The notes under the pieces: model-generated | Seen by the model: only the letters and a program-made list of their open reading frames with translations | Told to the model about the DNA's origin: nothing | Database searches by the model: none | Shown: piece by piece, positions 49,819 through 57,251 of the stretch | Numbering within the stretch: the stretch's first letter is position 1 | Layout: each line of letters starts with the position of its first letter | Translations under genes and position numbers: made by a program | Origin: Pseudomonas grimontii | GTDB lineage: Bacteria; Pseudomonadota; Gammaproteobacteria; Pseudomonadales; Pseudomonadaceae | Assembly: GCF_007858185.1 (NCBI RefSeq) | Contig: NZ_VFES01000020.1 | Span: forward strand, 1 to 64,000 | Length of the DNA: 64,000 nt | Direction of reading: 5' to 3'

Positions 49819-50523
49819 ATGAGCAAATACAACCAGATCTATACCGATCTGCTTGCCAGCATCACCACCGAACGCCTGCAACGCGGCACGCGCCTGCCCT
49901 CCGAAACCGAATTGATGGACAGCTACCAGGCCAGCCGTGGCACCGTGCGTCGGGCGATCGAGCAGCTGCAGGAGCGTGGGTTTGCGCAGAAGATCCATGG
50001 CAAAGGCACATTCGTGCTGTCGCCCAACCCCATCGAGTTCCAGTTGGGCGGGATTGTCAGCTTCGGCGAAACCCATGCGGACCTGGGGGATGACGTACGC
50101 ACCGACGTGGTCGAGTTCACGCAGATCCCACTGGAGGGGCCACTGCTGGAGCACATCGAAGCCGAAGCCGGCAGCCTGATCACGCGCATCAAACGGGTAC
50201 GGCGCATCGGTGGCAAGCGGGTGATCCTCGACATCAACCACTTCGTCGCCGACCTGATCCCAGGGCTCGACCGCGCGATCGCCGAGCAGTCGATCTACGC
50301 CTTTATCGAGCAGACCCTGCAGCTGCAGATCAGCTACGCCCAGCGCACCATCGAAGCATTGCCACGGGGCAAGGATGATCAGTTGCACCTGGACCTGGAC
50401 GGCCAGAGCCACGTGATCGTGGTAAGCAACCAGACGTTTCTGGCGGATGGGCGGCAGTTCGAATACACCGAGTCGCGGCATACGCTGGACAAGTTCTACT
50501 TCTCCGACATCGCTCGACGCTAA
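49819..50523 (+). CDS. treR: trehalose operon repressor, GntR family
   Basis: 234 residues. N-terminal winged helix (YNQIYTDLLASITTERLQRGTRLPSETELMDSYQASRGTVRRAIEQLQERGFAQKIHGKGTFVL) and UTRA effector domain (residues about 75–225), which in TreR binds trehalose-6-P. No strong Shine-Dalgarno precedes the ATG. It diverges from treB across the operator pair; the toxin-like gene starts 66 bases after its stop on the same strand. Confidence 0.92.
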   Translation: MSKYNQIYTDLLASITTERLQRGTRLPSETELMDSYQASRGTVRRAIEQLQERGFAQKIHGKGTFVLSPNPIEFQLGGIVSFGETHADLGDDVRTDVVEFTQIPLEGPLLEHIEAEAGSLITRIKRVRRIGGKRVILDINHFVADLIPGLDRAIAEQSIYAFIEQTLQLQISYAQRTIEALPRGKDDQLHLDLDGQSHVIVVSNQTFLADGRQFEYTESRHTLDKFYFSDIARR

Positions 50524-50534
50524 CTATCTACCGC
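50524..50534 (+). promoter_or_regulatory. CTATCTACCGC motif shared with the other toxin locus
   Basis: CTATCTACCGC begins directly after the treR stop and recurs at 30009–30019, ten bases after the nagE stop. Each copy lies 57–72 bases before the proposed toxin start. Function unknown; see findings. Confidence 0.35.
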
Positions 50535-50589
50535 TTCATTGCCCAGTCGTCCCGGCATGCTTTTTTCTCCATCGCCCCAGGAGAACAGC

Positions 50590-53500
50590 ATGCCGATTAC
50601 CGATACCTCCCCCGCCGCCCAACAACAGCTCAAGGCCCTGGCACCTGCGGTGCTCGACACCTGCCCGAACATGCAGAAGCTGGCGGCCGACACAGCCCGA
50701 GAAATTCTCGCCCGGCATGACCTCGCAGGCCTGAACCCTGAGCAGGTGTACTGGCACCGATTCAAGGGTGGCATAGGTGACTCCCAAGCATTTACCGGCT
50801 GGGTCCATAACGAAAAACCGTTGGAATCCATGACCCTGTCACAACTGGTGATTCACCGTTTCAGCCTTCATGACCAGGACAATGCCGACCTGCTCGACGG
50901 TGACGGCGGTTTCTATAGCGTGGGGCCCGACGCACGTCTTTTCGATGGCAGTAACGAAGTACGCCTGTCCGCCAGCGCGGTGCTCAACGACTTCTGGGAC
51001 ATCAACTTCAGCGAGCGCTATGCCGCCCACATGGACAACTTCTGGGGCACTCACCAAGACGACTTCCGCACACTGGCCAAGGTCAACTTCCTCGCCCAGG
51101 CCCTGCAAGCCCGGCGGGCCAGGCACCTGACCGATGCGCAGTTCCAGACGGCGATCAAAGCCGTTGCCAGCGACCTGAGCTGGCCACCGACCGTCGCCAA
51201 CCTGCAAACCGAGGCGCCCGCCACGCCGGGCCTGAGGTTGGCGGCGCTGGATATTGGCGGGCATATCGCCAGCGATACCCTGCGTATCATCGACAGCGAC
51301 GGCCGGCAAATTGTCTATGTGCCTGGCGAAGCCCAAGCCTTCCACTGCTTCCAGACGCCTGCCGACCTGCACTTCTGGCTTCTGTGTCAAACCAACCATC
51401 CGGAAAATCGTGCACAGTTCATGACGCACTTTCCGCTGTCGGCCCAGATCCAACAGGATGATACCGACGCCGTGACCTGGAAGCAGATGCTGGTGACCCC
51501 GGTGCTGATTTACCGCACCGCCCAGGCCCTGACCGGTACGCTGCCGCCGGACTGGGTGGACAAGGGCCTGAATGCGATGATCGATCAGTTGTTCGTGACC
51601 TGGGGCCAGTGGAATCACCACCTGATTAATCAGGCGGACCAGTCCATCGAGGGCGATGCGTTTACCTGGTTGGCCCGCTCCAGCAAGGCACGCATGAAAA
51701 ATGATGCTGACTTCTGCCTGCACAGCAACGGCGAACTGCGCAAAAAACTTTGGGTCGGCTACCTGAACGCCTTCAGTAAACTCTTCGGCCCCATGGCGGT
51801 GGTGGGCGGGCCGGTGGCACTGGTGGTGATCGGCGCCAGCGTGGCCAGCCTGGGGCTCAATATCGACCAGGCCGTCAACGGCAGAACTCTGGAGGAACGC
51901 CGGGCCGGGGAGCAAGGTGCGGTGTTCAGTGCTATCGATAGCCTGTTCAATCTGGGCTTGTTGAAAGTCGACGGGGTACTGCCGGATATCGCCGAGGCCT
52001 CGGACAGCTTCGCAGAGGTATCCGTGGAAGCCCCGGAACCCCATGAGCCGGTCGCGACAAACGAAGTACCAGATCATTATGAGAGCAACCTGATACTGGA
52101 AGGCGAAACCCTCAACACCGCGCCTGGAAAGTTCTATCAGGTCTATACCCTGAAAACGTCGGACGGTATGCCTCAAACCGCAATGATGATGAACGATAAG
52201 CCCTATTACATCCGGTATGAAAACGACCTCAACGGCCCAAGCCACTGGGCCATCGTCGACCCGGCCAACCCCAATAGCTTCTCCGGTTCCATACCGGTAC
52301 GCGTGAACGAACTGGGCAAGTGGGAACCGCTGCGCGGTAGCCGGGGGTTGAAGGGTGGAGGCGGTAACTCCAGCAAAGCAGCCAAGGTTCGGCCGGTTCC
52401 AGAGGCACCGCCCGCGAGACTACCGGCTGCAACCGAACCCACAACATCGACCGCGACTCGCCGGGTCACCACCGAGTTCGACGCCCCGCCCTCGACACGT
52501 CCAGAGCTGAGAAAGTGGGCGCTTGGGCTCAACGAGATCCACATTCACAGCCGCTTCCTGCACATAGACCGCTACACCCACTACTTCGGCGGCATCCACG
52601 GCAAACTGGTGCAGTCGGCCAAAAATTTCTACCGTGAACTGTCCTGGCCGCGCTTGCCGCAACGTCCGGTCATTCCGGCGGTTGAACCTTCAACTTCATT
52701 CAGTGAGCTGATCGAAAGTTTGCCGGAGGATTTGCCAGGCGTCGTCATCGGCGAAACCCTGGACCGCGTCACCAGCACACGCCTGATCATCGAGAACATG
52801 CCGCTGCTTGCCCGCAAGGGCGTCAAGACCGTCTACATGCGACGCTTGCTCAACGACTTCACCCAAGACGACCTGAATTATTACTTCCAGCACGGGTTCA
52901 TGTCGGAAGACCTGGAAGCCAGCTTGAGCAGAATGAGTACCGACCCCACCGGACAATTCAATGAACTTGAACTGGTCAAAACCGCCAGGAGCAATGGCAT
53001 TCGCGTCCAGGCCATCGACTGTGCCGCCCACTTCAAATACCCCGATCCCCTCGTCAGTCGCACAGAGCAAATGGCGAGGAACTACCTGAGTCACACAATT
53101 TTTCGCGCCGACAGAGCCCTGAATAGGGGGGGTAAATGGCTGCTCATGACCCATTCCACCAGCACTAACACGTTCAGGGAAGTGGCAGGCCTCAGCGAAC
53201 TGGAGGGAGGGATCGGACTACGTATTGAAGAGGTATACCCAGGGCAAGGTAACGATCTGCGCATGGACCCTGGCATCGAAGTCGATCACGACGTGATAGC
53301 GCCGGAAGGTGGTCCGGACGACAGCTTCGACACCCTGCACGCCGACCTGCGCGTACAGGTCGAGGCACCACCGGTACAGCGCACCGTCCTGCAGAACCAG
53401 CGACTGCTGTTCCGCAAGGGCATGTATTTGATCGATGAGTCCCAAGGTTCATACACCCTGTACCACCACAGTCGAAGCCAGGGTATCGTCATGACCCCAA

Positions 53501-53643
53501 TTGCACGATTGGCCGATGGCAGTTTCGTCATTGAACGCCCCACCTGGCCGCTGGTGCACCAGGTGCATTTCCCCACATTGGACAGATTGTCCCGAGCGCT
53601 CAACCACACCGGGATGAGCCTGCAAAGCAGGCTGCCGCGCTAA
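50590..53643 (+). CDS. dermonecrotic-toxin-type (DUF6543) protein with a degenerate TIKI/RRSP-like module
   Basis: 1,017 residues from the ATG at 50590 (MPITDTSPAAQQQLKAL; AGGAGA upstream). Residues about 120–390 match the DUF6543 pattern (FSERYAAHMDNFWGTHQDDFRTLAKVNFLAQAL). A hydrophobic stretch follows at about 398–425 (FGPMAVVGGPVALVVIGAS), then a linker with WAIVDPANPNSFSGSIPVRV, a helical segment (about 640–690) that could bind membrane, and a module at about 705–880 homologous to those of the 1,918-residue protein. Its motifs read GETL (Glu722, Leu724), YMRR (Arg751 for Glu) and STSTNTF (Ser858 for His), so catalysis by the usual residues is unlikely. The C-terminal tail (HSRSQGIVMTPIARLADGSF) also matches the larger protein. 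Downstream of treR, same strand; no partner or immunity gene seen. Confidence 0.75.
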   Translation: MPITDTSPAAQQQLKALAPAVLDTCPNMQKLAADTAREILARHDLAGLNPEQVYWHRFKGGIGDSQAFTGWVHNEKPLESMTLSQLVIHRFSLHDQDNADLLDGDGGFYSVGPDARLFDGSNEVRLSASAVLNDFWDINFSERYAAHMDNFWGTHQDDFRTLAKVNFLAQALQARRARHLTDAQFQTAIKAVASDLSWPPTVANLQTEAPATPGLRLAALDIGGHIASDTLRIIDSDGRQIVYVPGEAQAFHCFQTPADLHFWLLCQTNHPENRAQFMTHFPLSAQIQQDDTDAVTWKQMLVTPVLIYRTAQALTGTLPPDWVDKGLNAMIDQLFVTWGQWNHHLINQADQSIEGDAFTWLARSSKARMKNDADFCLHSNGELRKKLWVGYLNAFSKLFGPMAVVGGPVALVVIGASVASLGLNIDQAVNGRTLEERRAGEQGAVFSAIDSLFNLGLLKVDGVLPDIAEASDSFAEVSVEAPEPHEPVATNEVPDHYESNLILEGETLNTAPGKFYQVYTLKTSDGMPQTAMMMNDKPYYIRYENDLNGPSHWAIVDPANPNSFSGSIPVRVNELGKWEPLRGSRGLKGGGGNSSKAAKVRPVPEAPPARLPAATEPTTSTATRRVTTEFDAPPSTRPELRKWALGLNEIHIHSRFLHIDRYTHYFGGIHGKLVQSAKNFYRELSWPRLPQRPVIPAVEPSTSFSELIESLPEDLPGVVIGETLDRVTSTRLIIENMPLLARKGVKTVYMRRLLNDFTQDDLNYYFQHGFMSEDLEASLSRMSTDPTGQFNELELVKTARSNGIRVQAIDCAAHFKYPDPLVSRTEQMARNYLSHTIFRADRALNRGGKWLLMTHSTSTNTFREVAGLSELEGGIGLRIEEVYPGQGNDLRMDPGIEVDHDVIAPEGGPDDSFDTLHADLRVQVEAPPVQRTVLQNQRLLFRKGMYLIDESQGSYTLYHHSRSQGIVMTPIARLADGSFVIERPTWPLVHQVHFPTLDRLSRALNHTGMSLQSRLPR

Positions 53644-53695
53644 GCCTTCGAGCACGTAGGCGAAGCAGCTTGTTACCGTTGAGATCCTCAGCGAC

Positions 53696-53725
53696 CTGAC
53701 AAACAGATACAGCCTTACGTAGAAT
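53696..53725 (+). promoter_or_regulatory. candidate sigma-70 promoter
   Basis: CTGACA (53696–53701) and TAGAAT (53720–53725) are separated by 18 bases, each one mismatch from TTGACA and TATAAT. Transcription would start near 53732, in the gap between the second toxin gene and the 690-residue gene. Confidence 0.45.
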
Positions 53726-53731
53726 GCGTTC

Positions 53732-53816
53732 GTGGCTATGGAACACCTTCCTTCTAACCTCCTATGACCTAGGGGTTTCGCTCTCCACACCGCGCCTGCT
53801 TCTTGCAGGCGTTTTT
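53732..53816 (+). ncRNA. possible small RNA or attenuated leader
   Basis: Between the candidate promoter and the intrinsic terminator ending at 53816 lies an 85-base stretch without an open frame, containing ACCTCCTATGACCTAGGGG. It could be an independent small RNA or a leader that attenuates the gene starting at 53879. No known RNA family is recognised. Confidence 0.3.
53793..53816 (+). terminator. intrinsic terminator
   Basis: CGCCTGC (53793–53799) pairs with GCAGGCG (53805–53811) around TTCTT, followed by five Ts. It ends any transcript from the toxin-like gene or from the promoter at 53696, 63 bases before the next start codon. Confidence 0.85.
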
Positions 53817-53878
53817 ACATCAGCTGTAGAACGATGCAACAGCTCGTCCACGACGACGGCCTAAGGAGAAAATCAAGC

Positions 53879-55951
53879 ATGAATCAGGGGCTGTTCCTGC
53901 GTCGCCGTAGCAAAGTTCACGTCCCGATGGGCACTGGCGGTGCCACGCGCGCTCAGGTCGCGTCGGCTGTTCGTGAAGTCACGGCGTTCCGATGCGTACT
54001 ATCAGAGCCTCTGATTGAGCAAATCGGCCTGTTGTCAGCGCCAGAACTCAAGCACTGGCTGCGCGAAATTGTCGGAGTCCTTAGGCGGGAAACTGGCGCT
54101 CATGTACACCACAGGCCGTTTTATCCTGACTTTCCAGAGCAGGTTCTGACGGCCTCAGAGGCGCAGTTGTACCTTAACGCCGTCGTGCACTACCTCACGC
54201 TTCGGCGTTTACCACCGGCTGAGCTCGCTCGACCTCCAATGCTGGAAGGCAACTTCATATCCCGCGTTATCGAACCGGGAAGCGTCTCCGAATTCGAGTC
54301 ACTGCTCGGGCCGCTCGTTTCATCGCGCACCTCGCTCTCCGAAGAGGAAACTGCCGATGTCGCCTGGTTTATCCGAGAGTACAAAAGCGATGTGTTCCGT
54401 CTACTGCCTGAGGCCGTCCCGTTCCGGGAAATCCGTGCACAGGTTGGCGGCGCACTTATCCTGCATGTGGCCGGCGATGCACGAGTAGACGCCTTCCTGG
54501 AGCGAAACGTCGAAACGGCGACTGACGTGCTACGACTCGCGGTCGCGCTGAATGGAGGGGACGTGTCACTGACGACCGCTTCGACCCGTTTCACCGCGAT
54601 GAAGCGCTCGATGCGCCGTCTGTTGTTGCGCCTGCTCGACCACATACCCAACGCGGCAGAAGACGTGATGCGACATGCCGAGCGTTGGAAACGCTTGGCT
54701 GAAGTACTGCATCCGGGCGACTACGCCGATAAGTACCCACGAGCACTGGCCGCGATCACGGCAGCACGGCGCAACGAGGCGCCCGCTTCATTTGGATCAC
54801 GTGTCGAAACATTACTTGCCCAGCGCCACATCGCCACGCTTACGCCGATATTACAGAGCCGTCCTGGTGAGTTCGCACGACGGCTGGACGTGGCCCTGCG
54901 GCGTGCGACGGAACCAGAGCCGGTTCTCGACGCGTTTGAGGCGGTTGCTGCCCAGGTGTCCTCTCCTGTTCTGCTGCAGTTGCTGGCCCACCTACGTGCT
55001 CCGCGTCCCCTCCCCTTGCGGGCCTTCACACCAAAAGGTGCGTTTGCCAAAATCTATGGGATCAAGGATCGACGTGAACCTCTCGCTCCCGCCGTGCTGG
55101 CTCGTGCAGCCAGCATCTGCGAGGACGCTCTCGTAACGCGTTTTACTTCACTGCCGCCACTAGGCCGCTGCTTCATCGATCCAGCATTACGCGAATACAG
55201 GGTGCCACTGGCGCAACGTGCCTCATCGAAGTCGCTACGTACGCTGGTGCGTGGCAGTCGGCTACCTATGCCTGACACACGTTTCATCCGCCTGTTCCTG
55301 TGGTGGAAAAACGGGCGTGAACGCACGGACATCGACTTGTCCGCAGCATTTTTCGACGCCAACTTCGTGTTCAAACAAACAGTCGCGTACTACAACCTGA
55401 AGGGCTTCGGTGGCTACCACAGTGGCGACATCGTCGATGCGCCCAAGGGGGCTTCGGAGTTCATCGACCTTGACCTCGACGTCCTTGTCGAGAAGGGTGT
55501 CCGTTATGTCGTCACGTCTATCAACTCATTCACCCAACAGCCGTACTGCGATCTTCCAGAATGCTTCGCTGGCTGGATGGCCCGCGTCGACGTGGCGTCG
55601 GGTGAAGTGTTCGAGCCGCGCTCCGTGTTCGACCGTATCGATATCGCTTCCAACACAGCAATCTGCCTGCCATTCGTGATGGACCTGCAGGAGCGACGCA
55701 TGATTTGGGCCGACCTGGGGCTCACTTCGTCTCCGTGGTGGAACAACGTCCAGAACAACCTCAGTGGGGTATCGTTGATGCTGCGAGCTTTGGTACACAC
55801 CCCAAGGCCGGATCTGGAGACGCTGTTCGATTTACATGCTCGAGCACGGGGAGAACGAGTGGCTTCAACGCAGCAGGCACAGGCGGTGTTTGCGCCTGAT
55901 CAAGGAATAACACCGTTCGATACGGATTTGATTCGATCTCAGTTCCTTTAA
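53879..55951 (+). CDS. large protein resembling the SCO0854/MXAN_6230 family, without RING cysteines
   Basis: 690 residues from the ATG at 53879 (MNQGLFLRRRSKVHVP), preceded by AAGGAGA; an upstream ATG at 53834 is also in frame. The N-terminal pattern (LRRRSKVHVPMGTGG … LREIVGVLRRETGAHVHHRPFYPDFP) and the C-terminal region (DIDLSAAFFDANFVF, GGYHSGDIVDAPKGASEFIDLDLD, GVRYVVTSINSFTQQPY, ECFAGWMARVD) resemble actinobacterial/myxobacterial proteins of this name that occur with Ter (tellurite/stress) genes. The cysteine-rich RING of those relatives is not seen and no ter genes are nearby. Third codon positions look AT-richer than the neighbours. Function unknown; acquisition by transfer is plausible. 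Confidence 0.6.
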   Translation: MNQGLFLRRRSKVHVPMGTGGATRAQVASAVREVTAFRCVLSEPLIEQIGLLSAPELKHWLREIVGVLRRETGAHVHHRPFYPDFPEQVLTASEAQLYLNAVVHYLTLRRLPPAELARPPMLEGNFISRVIEPGSVSEFESLLGPLVSSRTSLSEEETADVAWFIREYKSDVFRLLPEAVPFREIRAQVGGALILHVAGDARVDAFLERNVETATDVLRLAVALNGGDVSLTTASTRFTAMKRSMRRLLLRLLDHIPNAAEDVMRHAERWKRLAEVLHPGDYADKYPRALAAITAARRNEAPASFGSRVETLLAQRHIATLTPILQSRPGEFARRLDVALRRATEPEPVLDAFEAVAAQVSSPVLLQLLAHLRAPRPLPLRAFTPKGAFAKIYGIKDRREPLAPAVLARAASICEDALVTRFTSLPPLGRCFIDPALREYRVPLAQRASSKSLRTLVRGSRLPMPDTRFIRLFLWWKNGRERTDIDLSAAFFDANFVFKQTVAYYNLKGFGGYHSGDIVDAPKGASEFIDLDLDVLVEKGVRYVVTSINSFTQQPYCDLPECFAGWMARVDVASGEVFEPRSVFDRIDIASNTAICLPFVMDLQERRMIWADLGLTSSPWWNNVQNNLSGVSLMLRALVHTPRPDLETLFDLHARARGERVASTQQAQAVFAPDQGITPFDTDLIRSQFL

Positions 55952-56081
55952 TACCTATGCCAGCCCTGCCGTTCATTGAAAACAACAGCGCTTGCGTCGG
56001 AACTTTCTACCCCAAAAAAAATGCCAGCCAGTCATAACTGACTGCTGCCGATGCCTCCATTGCCAAGCTGTGTTGTGACAT

Positions 56082-56924
56082 ATGATGAGTAGACACTTTC
56101 CCTATCGTCGGAAATTGGCCGGTTTCAATAAAGCCTGGATGGTGATGATCAGCGCGCTTCTCATCGCCTGCCAATCGCCGCGCGAGGCACTGCAACAACT
56201 GGCTGAAGAGCACGACCGGCAATTGGAGGTCCTGCCGGGACACGCCTTCCCCCTCGTCATACTTGCGCCGCGCACTGCAGAAAAGATGACTCGCCTGCGT
56301 GTTTACCTGGAAGGTGATGGCCACGCCTGGGCGACGGCCACTCAACCCAGCCTGGATCCGAGCCCGCACAATCTGCTAGTGCCACGGCTGGCGGTCGATG
56401 ATCCGACACCGAATGCGTACCTGGCACGCCCCTGCCAGTTCGTCATGGCCGCAGCCTGTCAATCAGCACTCTGGACCCATCGACGATTTTCTCAGGAAGT
56501 GGTCACCCGCCTCAGCCAGGCGTTGGACCAAATAAAACAGCGATATGGCAATAGTGAGTTCGAACTAGTGGGGTATTCAGGTGGAGCCGCTCTAGCATTA
56601 TTGTTAGCGGCGCAGCGCAATGATGTTACCCAGGTGCAAACCCTTGCTGGCAATCTCAGTCCACGTCTGTGGGCGAAGATGAAAGGACTGTCGCCACTCG
56701 ACGGTTCACTGGACCCGCTGGACTATCGTAATCGACTCGCCTTGATACCCCAGCGCCATCTCATCGGAGAAGCAGACCTGATTATTCCAGCTACTTTAGC
56801 TGACAGGTACCAACAGGCGCTTGGCTCGCCCCTCTCCCAAAGCGTCCATGTACCAGGTGTGAGCCATGATAGTGGGTGGGAAGCGATATGGAGCCAATGG
56901 GCTAAAACTCCTTTAGCACATTAA
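56082..56924 (+). CDS. alpha/beta-hydrolase-fold lipoprotein
   Basis: 280 residues. N-terminal lipoprotein signal ending LLIAC (Cys30). The nucleophile elbow is GYSGG (Ser166) and a late His lies in VPGVSHDSGW; RVYLEGDGHAWATATQPSLDPSP precedes. This fits a serine-hydrolase anchored in the envelope; substrate unknown. ATG codons at 56082 and 56085 are both possible. Separated from the gene before it by 130 bases that show nothing notable. Confidence 0.75.
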   Translation: MMSRHFPYRRKLAGFNKAWMVMISALLIACQSPREALQQLAEEHDRQLEVLPGHAFPLVILAPRTAEKMTRLRVYLEGDGHAWATATQPSLDPSPHNLLVPRLAVDDPTPNAYLARPCQFVMAAACQSALWTHRRFSQEVVTRLSQALDQIKQRYGNSEFELVGYSGGAALALLLAAQRNDVTQVQTLAGNLSPRLWAKMKGLSPLDGSLDPLDYRNRLALIPQRHLIGEADLIIPATLADRYQQALGSPLSQSVHVPGVSHDSGWEAIWSQWAKTPLAH

Positions 56925-57251
56925 AATGCTGGAATTCAGGGTGGGTAGACCGGTTAAAAACATCCGAATGCTATTCCCCCTAATGCCTGCTCCGGGCGAG
57001 ACCGCAACACCCCTCTAAAGTTCAGATTATTGCTGAACAACCCAGAAAAGGCTCAAAAAACATCTGTAGCGTCGCACTTTTTAGCTTTTTTCTCGTCATT
57101 TGTTGTTTTTATGATGAATTGCCCTACAAGCATCGTGTAAATTTGAACGCGCTTGAATCAGCACTTCACTGACAAGCTGGCAGGGATGCCTAAAACAGAC
57201 GCTGACGCGTGGGTTGTTCCCTGTCAGTTTCTGCCCTGTAAGGATACTGCC
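56925..57251. other. 327-base gap upstream of the autotransporter
   Basis: AT-rich in its middle part, as expected of a promoter region. A small stem GTTCAG … CTGAAC lies at about 57021–57040. The autotransporter frame is open from 57153 but without a convincing start before 57252. No convincing -35/-10 pair and no gene could be defined. Confidence 0.5.

Noticed and set aside
49773..50093. TTG-started frame overlapping the treR start
   Set aside because: Out of frame with treR, no domain; treR explains the region.
53644..53832. Possible tRNA fragment or phage attachment site near the accessory stretch
   Set aside because: The stem-loop is a plain terminator; no tRNA arms and no direct repeat bounding 53.6–57 kb were found by eye.
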